In this document: positions 23,848-36,887 of the stretch, piece after piece
Position numbering within the stretch: the first letter of the stretch is position 1
Layout of the letters: each line of letters begins with the position of its first letter
Source of the DNA: Hypholoma sublateritium FD-334 SS-4
Lineage: Eukaryota; Basidiomycota; Agaricomycetes; Agaricales; Strophariaceae
Direction of reading: 5' to 3'
Assembly (NCBI GenBank): GCA_000827495.1
Contig: KN817523.1
Coordinates: forward strand, 6,261 to 70,260
Length of the DNA: 64,000 nt
Position numbers and translations under genes: made by a program
The notes under the pieces: model-generated
What the model was told of the DNA's origin: nothing
Seen by the model: the letters and a program-made list of their open reading frames with translations, nothing else
Databases searched by the model: none

Positions 23848-26165
23848 ATGTCCGCAGTATCTGGGCCACAGGGCCCGCTGCGCCAGTATCTCTCGCTCCT
23901 GCTGTCGCTCGACAGCGCAAAGTCCGGGTTGTTCTACTATGTGGTTTTCACGCAGACTATCAAGGCGCACCGGCACCTACGCGCCAGGGGCATTACTGCG
24001 ACAGTGAAAGAGCTGTACACCTGGATATCTCAGGTAGCGCATTATGTATCCAATTCCGTTCGATATTCACAACATGTTACTAGCAAATTATCCGTCTTGT
24101 TTTGATGATGCCGTCCACGCGCAAGAAAGTTACTGCGCAAATGGACCAGGCGAAGTTGGACATTGAAAACCGCCTCGTGCCGAAGGGGGCGAACGTTACA
24201 CGCCATTTGGCGTTGCCATCCGATGGCAAGCCATTAGATTGGATTCTGCAGGAGATGGACAAGATGGACACCGAAATGGGCGGGTCCGCGGAAAGCTGGA
24301 GGGAGGGGAAGCTCTCCGGAGCTGTTTACCGTAAGCTTATATTCCAATGCCTACAGCTGACGCTTACGAGAAATTAGACGGAGGGGACGACATTACCAAG
24401 ATCATTGTCGCCGCTTATTCTCGATATTGTGTATCAAATCCTTTGCATCCCGAGGTCTTTCCAGCCATCAGGAAGATGGAGGCAGAAATCGTTGCAATGT
24501 GCGTCAAGATGTACCGTGGGCCGTCGGGCGCGACTGGTACAATGACCTCTGGAGGAACTGAAAGTATCGTCATGGCTGTCAAGACCTATCGTGAATGGGC
24601 AAAAGCAGTCAAAGGCATTAAAGAGCCAGAGATGTAAGCATAAATGACGCGCTGGCATTGAAGTTTACGTGTTGATCACTTTTTGTAGGATTATATCTAC
24701 GACGGCCCATGCAGCGTTTGATAAGGGCGCGGATTATTTCGGTATCAAAGTCCACACGATTCCTATTGATCCCTACACTCGCCAAATCAATCTCAAGCTC
24801 GTTAAGCGCGCGATGTTAGTCCCACACTCCGGGAATTTGACATTGTACTAACATCTGCACTAGAAACCCAAACACAATAATGGCATGCCCGTTTCCCTCG
24901 CACTATTTCATGTTGGGCTGATATACCTCATACAGCTCGTAGGATCCTGCGTCAACTTCCCAGATGGCAATCAAGACGATATCGTAGGATTGTCTGCCCT
25001 GGCCAAGAAGTACAAGCTCGGTCTCCACGTCGACTGCTGTCTGGGATCATTTATCGTGCCTTTCCTTGAACCTTCTGGGCTCGCTCTAGGAAGTAGCAAG
25101 GGAAGATATAAGCTCACACCTTTCGACTTCTCGGTCGAAGGAGTCACTAGCATCAGCTGTGATACACACAAGGTATCCTTGTTTATTTGCTATGGGTTAT
25201 GGTTCTGACACCTTCCCCGTTCATTCTAGTATGGTTTTGCTCCAAAGGTAAATAATTGATCATTTAGTGACTTTTTCGATACTTACATCTGTCAATCAGG
25301 GCACTTCTGTGATTATGTACCGCACAGCCGAGCTGCGCCAGCATCAATACTACGTCAACCCAAGTTGGCCCGGTGAGTCTATTCACAGTCATTTTTAGTT
25401 CTTTGTTTACAGAATCGTATGCAGGTGGTGTCTACGCCAGCCCAAGCATGTCTGGTTCTCGGTAAGTAAAACAACATTTTCGCTAGTAATTGTTATTCAG
25501 AATTTGCCGATAGGCCAGGAGCCCTTATTGCCGGATGCTGGGCGGTTATGCAACACATGGGCACTGAGTAAGGACATATTCGAAGACTAAATACGGTATT
25601 TTGCTAACCACAACTACTCGTCTTAGGGGTTACCTGAAATCTTGCCAAGAGATTGTGACGGCCGCCCGGACGATCGCCGACGCCATTACCGACGACATCC
25701 CCGAGTTGTACGTTCTCGGAAACCCGCCCGCATCCGTGGTCGCGTTTGCAAGCAAACACCCCAAAGTCGACGCCCTCGAAGTTGGCGATGGCATGAGCAA
25801 GCGCGGGTGGCACCTCAATGGCCTCAGTGAGCCGAAGAGTGTCCACATTGCGTGCACGGTAAGTGTTACACGTGTTTTTCGTTCTCGGATGCCCCATTGA
25901 TTACTGTGGTTCGCGTTTTAGCGCCTGACTCTGCCACTCGTCGACCAGTTCATCGCAGACTTGAAGGACTCGGTGAAGGATGCGCTGGTTGCACCATCTG
26001 GCAAGGGCTCGATGGTCGCTGTATATGGTAAATATTGGTCGAATTTCAAGGAAATCCGTTGCTGACGCTCGCCTCTTTCAAGGGTTGGGCAACTCAAGCG
26101 CTGTTGGTCCGGAGATGGTTGGACAACTGGCGTCCGCGTTCTTGGATGCCATGTACAAAGCATAA
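23848..26165 (+). CDS. DPL1: Sphingosine-1-phosphate lyase
   Basis: The first exons are 23848-24033, 24084-24330 and 24378 onward; the gene ends with TAA at 26163-26165. The N-terminus has one hydrophobic segment ([16 protein letters not shown]), as expected for an ER membrane anchor. The type II PLP-dependent decarboxylase fold follows: [55 protein letters not shown] and the PLP lysine in SCDTHKYGFAPKG (codon 25170-25172, the last codon of its exon). It cleaves phosphorylated long-chain bases to a fatty aldehyde and phosphoethanolamine. A 19-nt exon (24864-24882) is followed by an intron with a GC donor (24883-24935), which joins NPNTIM to LVGS. An in-frame ATG exists 42 bases upstream of the chosen start. 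Confidence 0.95.
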
Positions 26166-26496
26166 AATCGGAGCTAACTTGACTCGCGCTCCTCCCCTGA
26201 TTTTTGGACAATATGTTTTAGAGATATCCACGGGTTCATGTAAATCTGCTCATCCATATGCAGTTGCCCAATATTTGCTTACTATGATAGTACCCAACTT
26301 TTTTGTTATTATCTTTTACTAAAGGGGGAAAGAGTGGTGCATTAGAGAGTTTGTGTATTAGAGCAAGTTACGAAATAACAATGTAAGTAGAAAGGTGCGA
26401 ATGGTACAATTATTGGACGACTAATAGGAACGACAAAGACATTAGCCAGTTTGGATGCTGGTGGTTGCAAACTATTACAGAAAAATCTGTTTCCAA
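26166..26496. other. Convergent spacer, S1P lyase / DUF7726 gene
   Basis: Both neighbouring genes end here, and the AT-rich sequence probably holds two 3' untranslated regions and their polyadenylation signals. I see no gene. Confidence 0.4.
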
Positions 26497-27318
26497 TTAA
26501 ACTCGAGCCCAGATATATTTCTGAGGGCGATCGCGTGAGGCGCCCCCAATGTGCGTGTTCTCCATCTCCTGGCGCTTCGCCGATTTCTTTTTACCCTCGA
26601 AGATCCTGACCTTCTCGAAGTAAACATATCTAGAACCACAGTAGTCGCTAATCAGGACCACAAAATACCGAGTAAAATTTGGAGGACGAACGCTGCGTAG
26701 TATGTGCCATTGGCTGCCCCGTCAGTTCTGCCCTTTTCCCTCACTATACGCGTGTCAGTTGCTCATCAATATCAGGTGCATGAAAGCAGACATACTGAAG
26801 CGGCCATAAGAGTTGCTGTTTATGCCTCCGATATCCCTCAACCATTGGGTGACCTATGGTGGAAGGTGAAAATGCCCGAGGTTAGCGTCAGCTCGAGAGC
26901 ATATATTCAACACTCACTTTCCAGCCCGGGGTCTTCTGCAAGAGTCTGATTTTGCGACGGACCTCGCCGCAGTCGTCGTAGATGGGGACATCCCCCTAAT
27001 CAGGTACCAGGGACGCGTGTTAGTCGCGTCAATGTGGAGTGAAAACGGAGAATGACGCGCCTCGTCCTCTCCAGGGAGCGTGATATCGCGCCAGGACGTT
27101 GGCTTCTTGCTTTTCGACGCGTCCTTGTCGACAGAGGACGAAGCAGACGCGTCAGGCGCGTCGCTGAGACGCGCTTTTTTGGCAGGGGGGTAGTGGAAGT
27201 CGTCGGCGGGGGGGTAGTCGATGACATACTTTTCGAAGTTCCTGCCGATGATAACAGGCCTAGGGAGGTCGTACAGGGGGGTGGACTCCCAGTTCTCGCC
27301 TTTGCGTTTAGGGGCCAT
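26497..27318 (-). CDS. DUF7726 domain protein
   Basis: Five exons (27318-27061, 26995-26918, 26853-26796, 26743-26692, 26629-26497) give 192 residues. The first 86 are basic and disordered with a likely nuclear signal (PPAKKARLSD). The conserved domain starts after it: DVPIYDDCGEVRRKIRLLQK, TQWLRDIGG, NGTYYAAYVYFEKVRIFEGKKKSAKRQEME. This is the homeodomain-like DUF7726 unit found singly or in tandem in fungal proteins; DNA binding is inferred from fold type. Intron 1 (27060-26996) needs a GC donor (GCGCGT). It has a good GACTAAC branch point, and no GT donor keeps the frame. Confidence 0.82.
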
Positions 27319-28001
27319 ATTGTAAAGTGAGAGGGCCGCGGCGTGGATGGGGTATAAAGCTTTGCCTGGGAGGAGGTTGAGGTAGAAGAGGAAGATGGGA
27401 AAAGAGAATGGAGGCTGGACGCGGTATATATACGAAAAAAGGGTCAGGGACTGCCAAATACGCGCAAGTCTGTTTTCTTTTACGTAGGTTACTAGGTTCC
27501 CAGACCGGCATCACACTGTTTAACGGCACACCGCAGTTATTATTTGAACAACTCCACCGCGCCGTAACAGGCCGTAACAGTGTTTCCACATGTAAAGTAC
27601 CAATGGCAAATATGTACCAGGAAAAATCATCGGGGAATGTTTGTTTCTCTCCTTGATCGATGCAAACTTGAATAGATTGGTTCTGTTGGGTTTCGGTCCA
27701 GCTATGTTTATGGGCGCTTACAACCAAGTCACCTGCCACGCGAAGCGCAGACTTTTTATGCAGTGTTGTGACTTATTTACCTTACTGACAAAGCAACGCG
27801 TCAACAAGCGGCGCGTCTCGTCAACGTCTCGTGCCTTTTTGGGATCTAACTACGCGGCAGACCAACGCCAGAACTAGGCCAGACTCAGTGTGCTAGCAGC
27901 TAGACACACATTGTCAACCAAGACCCTAAGCGCCAGACTGTCTTCATACCCTTGGTCAAAGCCCATCCTTATTCTCAGATTTCTGTCGTTCAAATCCTGC
28001 T
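27319..28001. promoter_or_regulatory. Divergent spacer, DUF7726 / gamma-tubulin complex genes
   Basis: This 683-bp stretch must contain the promoters of both flanking genes. A TATAAA lies near 27351 but points toward the plus-strand gene from 650 bp away, so it is probably not functional for it. No further gene seen. Confidence 0.4.
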
Positions 28002-31000
28002 ATGTGGAATACGGGTGACTTCGATTATGACTTCAGTTCGCCTTTCGAGGTGCCTCTGGTGAACTTGCCCCAGTTCTTGCCGCATTTCTCCATCCCGACT
28101 CTGGAAAACAAGCCTCAAAATCCCATAATGGATACCCTGAAGCTGGAGAAAATGAATGCGGAGATGCCGAAGCGGCATTTTCAGCCAGAGCTGCTGCCAC
28201 CAGAACTTGCGCTATTAACTTTAGACACCGATCGCTTGGCTGAGGAAGAGAATTCGCGTACAAGGATAGAAGAGCTGTGGAACAGCGCAGTCCACCGTAA
28301 ACTTGGAGTTCAGGTATGTAGCAGTAATATCCAAAAGAGATTGTACTCAACATTCGTGCGTAGAATGGGATCCTAGCTTGGGATAGATTGAGGTCTACTC
28401 ACTCGAAGCGAGCGTCGAGCACTGCATATCTCTCAGAGCAGGATCCTTTAGTGTCTGCATCAGCGCGAAACTAGTGAGTAGCTATCCGTTAGACTCCAAT
28501 CTTCCCAACTCTTATCATACGAAGCGTTCAGCCACGCTTCTTCCATCCCAGTGATAGCCTGCTGTATGTAACCCAACACCAACTTTTCAGGTCTCTCAAA
28601 ATTGTCGTTCTGGGTTTTTCGTCTCCATACCACGTTTGGGATCCATTGCAGGAGCGGTTCGTTCAGGCCAATACTGGCGAAGACGGATCAAGAGGGTTCA
28701 TACTTGTAGATGGGAAAGATGAAACGGTCAGCAACAGGTCAGTTACCCAACGCTTATAACATCCCTTATTGACGTGACATCAGTGTTATAGCTCGCTTTT
28801 TGAAGATTGGAACACTTCTTCGTAGACTGGAATCACTTTTATCGTCTTTGAGAGCCAGGTCAGTCGTGATGGTACTCATCTTGCAAACTATGGGCTCTAA
28901 GTTAAACTTCCCTTTGCAGACCCGCTAAGGAAGGCCCCACCATTCATGCTTTCGCTCACTCACTTTCCACGATAATCGACTATCTCAGACAGGGCCTCAC
29001 AACATGTCCACCCAATGAAGATGAACTGACATCAGATAAAGCCGACCTCCGCTTGTTGTCAATATGGACTAAATATGCCATGTATGAAGAATTTCTAGTA
29101 GCGCTAGCTGATTTATGCGACCGGGTGTGTGTCAATTCACTTGCCGCCTGCTGCAGTGCATGTCTAATGCCTTTTCTCAGAGCGAATCTCTATCTCCAGC
29201 ATCATACCCAAGTCTCGATTCATCGCCAATCCCTTTATTGTCGCACATATACGAACATCTAAATTATCATTACGAACATAACTCCTCGTCCAATATATGT
29301 GCAATAATCGCCTTCCTGCTCGCCAACACTTCTCAAGAATATCTCCAAGACACTGCTTCATCCGTTGGATTTAATGGAAAGCAGCGGAGGAAACAGAAAA
29401 AATCGGAAGAGAAGCAAAATGGCCAATACGATTTCGACATAGATGAAGAGGAAGAGGAAGAAGACATTGTAGACTTACTCGACGAAGTTGATGACTCATT
29501 TCCTGATTTTTTTCCAGAAAAGGTTGTCCAAGCCCTTCCCGCTGCTCAAAAATCGCTCCTCCTCTACCAGATTGCCCAGCCAGACAGTCCATATCTCACT
29601 TCGGACTCTAAGAATCAATCGATGAGGTGGTTATGGACGACAGAAGATATCCTTGCAAGTTGGAATAGCCTGCCTCCCGGAGATTCAGACTCAAAACCCC
29701 TTCTGTCGTCATCAGTACCTAATTCGCTTCATACTGGCGCCACCCTCTATCAACCCGCGCTTTCCGGCTTTCAACTGTACGACTTGGAACCAGGGGTCGC
29801 CATCTCAAATGCTTCCCTACAAGTAAAGGATGATTCGCACTCCATCCTTTGCTCGTTCATCAATGACTTCCCCGTCTCCCTTCCTCCTATTGTCCCGACC
29901 CTGTCAGAGCTGATGTCCCTGACGTTCAAGGACCTCCTGGATCACGCATCGACAGTATCCATATCGTTGCTGTCCCTATTCGTTAGTGCGCCAGGCATCC
30001 TCAATTTCCACTCACATCTCATCCTGCTGCGCTCATACCTGCTCGTCGCGTCCCCGGCGTTCAAATCGCGCCTCCTCAGCGCCCTGTTCTCGGATGCCGG
30101 CGAGTATGGCGTGGATGCAACGGCACACTCGATGACCATCCAGTCCCTCCGGCGGCGCCCGGGTAAGAAAATTAAAGAAGGAAAACAGCCATGGGCGGTG
30201 GGGCTCTCGCCGCACCTCCTCGAACGGGAGACGTGGCCCCCTGTCGGGGCGGACCTCAGCTTCTTCCTGCGGACGGTCATAGTCGACTCGCTTGATCCGG
30301 CGAAGGAAACGGACTCGGGCAAGGTGGAGCGCGAGCAGGTCGTCGCGGAGGCAGAGTGGAGGCTGGGCTTTGCGATTCGTGACCTACCGACAGGGTCCGG
30401 GCGCAATAAGTGGCTGGATCCACTCTGTATGTCGCTTTTTGCATTTATTATTTACACTACTCATTATTTTTCGCGTCGATAGCCATCGAGTACGTACCCT
30501 TGTTCCACCTAAAACTGTGGATACTGACGTCTGCTATTCGCAGGGCACTTGATTTCCTCTACATGGATTACAAACCTCCGAGGCCTCTCGAGATTCTTAT
30601 CCCCCCGGAAGTCTTGTCGAAGTATCAGCGAATGTTCACCTTTATCCTCCGCCTTTTTCGAGGCATGTTTGGCGTTCTTCTCCCCACCGGAGCGATTGAC
30701 TAATTCTGTCCGCAGTGGAAAGCTCCCTCAAATCCCTCTTTCGGATGTCAACGCATCGCGCAGTTGCAACATATCTCTTCCCAACCCTAACCCCATCGCG
30801 CAAGCTCCTCCTTCACTTCCGGTTCATCGCCCAAACCTTCGTCTCTAGCCTCTCGGGATACGTCTTCGACACCGCCATCGGCGGCAATTTCGACCCATTC
30901 CTGGCACGGCTGTCGGGAAACTCTTCCGCACCAGACTCACCCAACGTCAACGGGCGTGGGTTCTCTGATGTCTTCGACCTCGCTCAGCGGCACTCGGCAT

Positions 31001-31422
31001 TGCTGGACGACGTCCTTAGTGCTTGCCTGCTGCGTTCAGGCCAGCGCGGCGTTGGCGACCTCCTTCGGCAATGCTTGGAACTGGTGTTGGAATTCACCGT
31101 CGTTGTTGGCGAGCTGCACCGTGAGCGGCTGCAAGAGTATCAGGCTGCAGCCCTGGTCGAGGACCTCTTCCGGAAGTTCACCGTGAAGACAACCACCCTG
31201 GTAAGCCGTGCGCATATTTGACATCAAACACTGTTGATTAACTTGTTTGAACAGATAAAAGTGTTGAAGGGGTTAGTCGAGAAGAGTTCTCCATCCACGG
31301 CGTTGACGTCGGAAACATACCCTGGACATACGCGTCGTCCGACGGGAGGAGTGGACGCTCTGTATCACTTGCTGACACGTCTGGACTTGACGGACTGGTG
31401 GAGTAAATTCGGGAGGCGTTAG
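28002..31422 (+). CDS. Gamma-tubulin complex component (GCP5/GCP6-like, Spc97/98 family)
   Basis: Ten exons (28002-28313, 28364-28473, 28552-28737, 28784-28858, 28920-29124, 29181-30426, 30483-30489, 30544-30662, 30716-31200, 31255-31422) give 970 residues. The N-terminal GRIP1-like part has ILAWDRLRSTHSKR, VLGFSSPYHVWDP, SVIARFLKIGTLLRRLE and HAFAHSLSTIIDYLRQ. A middle acidic stretch (DEEEEEEDIVDLLDEVDD) precedes the GRIP2-like part: HSHLILLRSYLLVASPAFKSRLLSALF, ALDFLYMDYKPPRPLEILIPPE, SKYQRMFTFILRLFRVESSL. Such proteins form the gamma-tubulin ring that nucleates microtubules at the spindle pole body. The long insert before GRIP2 favours GCP5 or GCP6 over GCP2 or GCP3. Exon 7 is a 7-nt micro-exon, and the intron at 30663-30715 has a GC donor. 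Confidence 0.85.
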
Positions 31423-31598
31423 CCATTGGTATCGTGGTTTTATTCAAAGTATTAATACCCTAAGTTGTTCAAGTTGTACATTTATCAGGAGTGGGGTTGA
31501 TGATCAAGTCCATCCCATCAAGGAACGACGTTCGGAATGTGGGGCAAGCCGCAGAAATGTATGGTCAACGATAAATCAAAAATCATGTCGAAGGGACT

Positions 31599-34398
31599 TT
31601 AACTATTGTTCAAGATTGTATTCATCTTATCTAAGTCGTCCATCATGTGCTGCGACCCCTCTTCGCCCACATGAATCTCTGCGAAATCTCGGAAGACAGC
31701 CTCAACTTTCAGCCAAATTGGTTCTTGAGGCCTGAGGCGACATAGTTGCAGAAGAGATGGTAGCCACGTATCCGCAATCTCAGCAAGCCACCAATGGCGG
31801 GAGCCAACAGTGAACAGCAGGATCTTGAAGAAGTCCGACTTGAACATATCATCGAACTGCCTATCGATCGAGGGCGAGTGCGACGGACATAGAACAACGC
31901 TGCCCAAACAGCACACGGTGGCGCTCTGGATGAAGATGCACATCGTGCGGATGCAATCCGTCTGTAGGCGGCGGCTGTCGTTGTCCCCCCCGTTCGCCAA
32001 CCGGAGCATCGTCGCCATGCCGCGCTCTTCAGTGAATGTGCGCACGACCGCGGTGTCGCAATCTTTCAGGAGCGCCTCCAGCAGGCGAATGCATCCGATC
32101 TGCACGTTGAGGTCCGTAGACACAGCGAGCGTGCGCAGTAGGATCCTGGCGAAGCACGGGCGCTGCTCGCCCGCGATGCCGGCGGGCGGGTGCAGGATCT
32201 GGAGAATATCAGCGAGGACGGAGTCCGGCAGTAGGCCGTTCGCGATGCGGCCCTGGAGGTACAGCTTCGACAGCCCCTGCCGCGCACCGGCCTTAATCTC
32301 CGCGGAGAAGCTGGTTCCGGTGAAGAAGGGCGCGACGAGGCGCGCGAACTCGATGATGACGAAGTCTAGCAGGCTGTCCTTGAGCCCGTACTGCGTTGGG
32401 TGTTGAATGATCGCGGTGAAGACGGGGACCATGGTCTGCCGGAAGGTCTGACCATGCTTCTCGGTGCCCCATATCATCGAGTTGTCGGGTAGCTTGCCTA
32501 TAATTAGGATGCGTAGGATGAGGGGGATGGTGACATGGGTGTAATTTGTACCCTGCCTGGACTTCGACAACTCCAGTACACGGAGAAGGACAGGAACAGA
32601 GCGCTTGACGATGTCGCTGACCACTGCGGCGCGCAGCTCCCAGCTCAAGGAGCATTCGAGGAACGTATCCAATAGCCAAGACTGCGTCAGATCACTGAGC
32701 TTGGACTCGCCGTTGGCGAAGGACTCCAAATGATGGATGAGTGAAAGTTGAGGCATACGAGCCTCAAGAGAATTGAGAGCGATAGTGCAAGAAGCAATTG
32801 CCGATACGTGGAGATTTGGGGATTCCCGCAGCGCCTTGAGGGGAGCTTGCAAGCTCCGTGGCCATGTTGTCGCCGTGCCGTGCGTGAGCCTCACCCACGC
32901 ACGGCAATATCCTTCAGCCTTTTCAGCGTCGTTGACATACCACCGTAGGTCGAATGATACATCGCGGTGGAAACATTTGCTGAAGTACTGTAGAACCAAT
33001 TCGATGGCACCTACTTCACGAAGAACGTGAAACGCTGTGAAATCCTTCGGAAGGCCACCGATGGCCAGTAGAGTTGCGGCCACTGTATCTTCGTTTGAGC
33101 ACTGCTCGAGAAGCCAGACAAGGGAGGATGCATCGATAAAATGGTCATGGTCAATGGTGCCAGGGGGTATCATGGACCGGCGCCTAAATATAACGATTTA
33201 AAATTAGTTTACATCTGCGCCGTTCACGGTCTTGGATTGGGCATACTTGGATTGAATCTGTCCGTCCTCGCCGAATTCGAGGTCCGAAGGGGAGCGAGGT
33301 ACAGCTTTCGTAGACGCCCAACGCCGCAAGTGTGCCGATATCGGATGCTGGTATGGGCAGTCGGGATATATTAGCGACATCCACATGGATCCCAAGTAGA
33401 ACGTGTAAGCAAATGCTACGATAGCAAACGTAGCAGCCATGATCGCCACTTCCCCGGACCATAGAAGCACAATGATGCCGGCAAAGAACAAAACTAGGGC
33501 GATGTGTAGGAGGAGAGGCAGTGCGTTGATGACGGCAGACACGCGCCACTGTCTCAATTGAATATGTCGGCGCTGTCGCTTCCGAGCCCGGTATCGTGGG
33601 GAACCAGAGACGTTTGGCATTGGCTGAATCCATTGTTTTGAGAGCATGGAAACCAAGGCGGCTGACAGGCTACAGGACAGAGCAGCGAACCAGAGACCAT
33701 TTACCCAATGAATCTCAGTGGGAGACGGAACTAAGCCTGCTCCAGGGATAGGTGGAAGTATGATCGGAGAGTCACTGTTCAAAATAGAGGACCCGCGTAT
33801 GTCCGTGATTAACTGTGAGAGGAGGGCATTTGTCGCGTCGGACGGACCAGGAAGCATCTGTTGATAGGACTGGATGATAAAGGTAGTCAGAACGGCAGAG
33901 AATAAACCAGTCTATAGCATTGAAGGTAAGTAACGGCACGAAGGTACGCGGCGTAGATTCAGACTTGCGAAGACCAGGAGGACATCGATCCCACGATTCA
34001 ATCCATCTGTCGTAGCTGCATCCAGCTTGGTCGCCTCGTCGTTATATATGTGCCAGATCAGGGCGTGTTCAGAGCCCTCAGATCCAAGTTCATCCCAACA
34101 AATATCTCCTGCATAAGGGGATTGCTTTAGTGGGAATCCAAAAGTCTTTGGGAAAAGGTTAACAAGCCTTGTTCACTGCTTTCGCTAAAACTCGATATTG
34201 TGTGTGGGGTTTTCGGACTGTTCACTATCGTCTGCGACGAATTTGAGAGAAGATACTGTATCCATTTAAACATGAGGCGCAGTGAATTTAGTCGCAAGAG
34301 GTAAGTCTCACCGGATAGGCGCTGTGGGTGCTGGTAGTTCGCACAGTAGGTCGCTTTTGAGTTTCTCCTCCAAACTTTGAGGTAGGTGAAGGAAACAT
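31599..34398 (-). CDS. DUF6535 domain membrane protein, second copy
   Basis: Five exons (34398-34312, 34255-34177, 34108-33969, 33911-33247, 33183-31599) give 851 residues. After a disordered lead the domain begins at WDELGSEGSEHALIWHIYNDEATK. It continues through GLNRGIDVLLVFTGLFSAVL, ALLSQL, WVNGLWFAALSCSLSAALVSMLSKQWIQ and two further hydrophobic helices. The long last exon is a repeat-like helical region (LVWLLEQCSNEDTVAATLLAIGGL, then armadillo-like leucine patterns) common in these proteins. The intron at 33968-33912 starts GCAAGT, and its removal restores the VFTGLFSAVL motif. The intron at 33246-33184 was chosen over a 30-bp alternative because it keeps the frame and has normal length. 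Function is unknown. Confidence 0.87.
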
Positions 34399-35291
34399 GG
34401 CTCTTATTCGAGATCACCGGCGATGCGTTCTGAACGAAACCTCTTCGTTTTGTTGGGAAGGATGAAGTGCACCTGCCAGTGGTCCCGGTGGTCTTAAGTA
34501 TGCTGTGCGACTAGAGTTGAGTCATTGCCTGTGTAACAATAACGATCAATACCAGAGAAACAGAAGATACCAGAAATAACATTCATACTTTGTTCGTGTC
34601 ACTTTAACTGGCTGCACACCTTGGGGGCGGTGCTCTAAGACGACCCTGATCTGGGCGCTTTCAGACGATGGGGTAGCGGCCAGGTACCGCAGCCACCCAC
34701 TTAACCGTTATTAATAACAGCATATGGCGAAGTACTGATGGAAATCGAGAATTTGGATACTACTCACAGAGTTAGAGCTCTTCTGTTCAGCCCGGCCCTT
34801 GACTACTACTAGTACTACGCCTGTCCTAGTTTTGCAGCTGTCAGCTGAGATGTTAAATATTTGTATGGCTATTAACAGTAGCGGCCTACTGATCAAGATT
34901 CAACAAAACCCGGCCTGAGAACTTGACCGCCTTGCCAGCTAAGATGAACTCGCCTTGACAAATACACCTACATCATCGTTGTCGCCGTCAGAGCATGTGT
35001 TAGGTCCAAGTTGGGTCGAAGTAAGTACTCGGGAGTCGGAGGTGATGTTGGACAAATCATGTTGCATTGAGCGAGGCTTGACAGTGACTATACTTAACTT
35101 GACTAGGTTCAAGTTACCAAAAGAAGACGATAGCAAGACGGTGATGCAGGAGATTGATTACCTAATTTCAGCTGCTCCCAAAAAGAGAAGACATCGACGG
35201 CCCGGAAATAATTACTGTTTTCAAAAATTCGCGTCTTGCATTGGTCTTGTATACTACTACTAACCCCGCACAGGGCGACTAGCGCAACAGG
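34399..35291. other. Divergent spacer, DUF6535 / AC40 genes
   Basis: This is an 893-bp stretch between genes transcribed apart. A 102-codon open frame at 34955-35263 (plus) has no recognisable domain and was not accepted as a gene. No repeat or RNA gene was seen. Confidence 0.4.
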
Positions 35292-36678
35292 ATGCCCGCT
35301 CAAACCTTTGACCCCCGCAGACTTGTCGGTATCCACGCAGAAAGAGTGACCGATGTGTCCAGCAGAGACTTCCCAGGCCACCACCCAGGTGAGGACCACT
35401 CGTGGAATCTGGCAAAATTCAAAAAGGTGCGGGTTGCAACAATGTCCTGGACGGCTATCTAACGTGATTGATACTGCGTTTTATTTGTAAGTGCAGAACT
35501 TGATAGTCAAGGTCCAGAGGTTATCTAGAACTTCCGTGGACTTTGACATTGTCGGTGTAGATGCGTCGATTGCGAATGCATTCCGGAGAATCATGATCGC
35601 TGAGGTATGTCCCCCCCATCCATCGCAAAGTTTTTTGGCGCTTATGGCCTGTGTGATACTCTCTATGTCTGGCTTAGGTACCGACTGTGTGTATTGAACA
35701 AGTTTATGTGTGGGACAACACGTCGGTTATAGTGGACGAAATCCTAGCACATCGCATCGGCTTAGTTCCTCTCAACATCGATCCCTCGCTTTTCACAATG
35801 AAGTCAGGCAAGTTAATCTTGGAATAATTTCCGTCAATGTTTCCATTAATCACACCTATTCCAGATATCAATGACACCGCAACTGACCGCGATACGGCTG
35901 TTTTCAAGATTGATGTAACCTGCGAGCGAAACCCCAAGGCTCCGAAAGGCTCTATCAAGCCCGAAGAACTATACATCAACCACGAGCTATTGTCCTCGCA
36001 TATCATATGGGAACCAGTGGGGGAGCAGGTAGACATATTTGCGGCAAGGCCTCCAGCACCAACCAATCCAAACATCGTTCTGGCGAAGCTGAGGCCTGGC
36101 CAATCGGTGAACATGGAATTGCACGCGGTGAAAGGTGTTGGAAAAGATCACGCAAAGTTTAGTCCTGTCGGTCTGTTTCTGTCCCATTCATCTTCTGCGG
36201 GCTTTATCCACTTACATCTGGGGATTGAATACAGCCACTGCCTCATATCGCCTGCTCCCGTACATCAAAATCACGAAGCCCATTCCTCCACAGCACACTG
36301 AAAAGTTCCAGAGATGTTTTTCACCAGGCGTCATCAAAATTGACCCTAGGACAAAAGAGGTCAGCGTAGATGAAGAGAAAGTGCGCAATGACTCGGTCAG
36401 CCGTGAGGTCCTACGGCACCCAGAATTCGCCGGATCGGTTGAGCTGAGTCGGGTACGGGATTACTTCCTATGTACGTGATGTGATGCATCCTCCTTGACG
36501 AACCCTAATTCTGGTTGCAGTCAATGTAGAATCAGAAAGCGCATACGCACCTGAAAGAATATTAATCGAATCAGTGAAAGTAATGCGGGAAAAGCTCAAT
36601 AACATCAAAGCTGCAGCTTTGGCGCTGCGAGAAAAATCAATAGCAGGGGACGGCGATGTGATGATGGAGGAGGCGTAG
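35292..36678 (+). CDS. RPC40: DNA-directed RNA polymerases I and III subunit AC40 (RPAC1)
   Basis: Six exons (35292-35426, 35497-35604, 35678-35807, 35865-36170, 36235-36471, 36521-36678) give 357 residues, close to yeast AC40. Alpha-like motifs are clear: [79 protein letters not shown] and the C-terminal dimerisation strand near FNVESESAYAPERILIESVKVM. It pairs with AC19 to seed assembly of RNA polymerases I and III in the nucleus. The intron at 35808-35864 starts GCAAGT and joins S to DINDTA; the nearby GT would create a stop. Since the gene is expected to be essential, this GC intron is probably spliced efficiently. Confidence 0.96.
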
Positions 36679-36887
36679 AGTTTGTTTCTACTCGAATCCG
36701 GTAACGCCTCCGGAATCCGGATCGTGATTTTTGGTACATGCTTACAATCCCAACTAGTTGTTTATTATTGTACATACATTTATTGTACATGGTGGTTGGG
36801 TGGTGGTAGTATGTTGGATGACCACTCACACATTACTGAGTGCAGAAAAGTTAGAAGAGTACATGTGCGAAATGAACGTCTCCGGGA

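Noticed and set aside
30549..30848. Alternative 99-codon frame over the C-terminal part of the gamma-tubulin complex gene
   Set aside because: It is out of frame with the conserved GRIP2 motifs that join through the flanking introns.
34955..35263. 102-codon open frame between DUF6535 and AC40 genes
   Set aside because: No recognisable domain, no splice partners, and only moderate length for chance.
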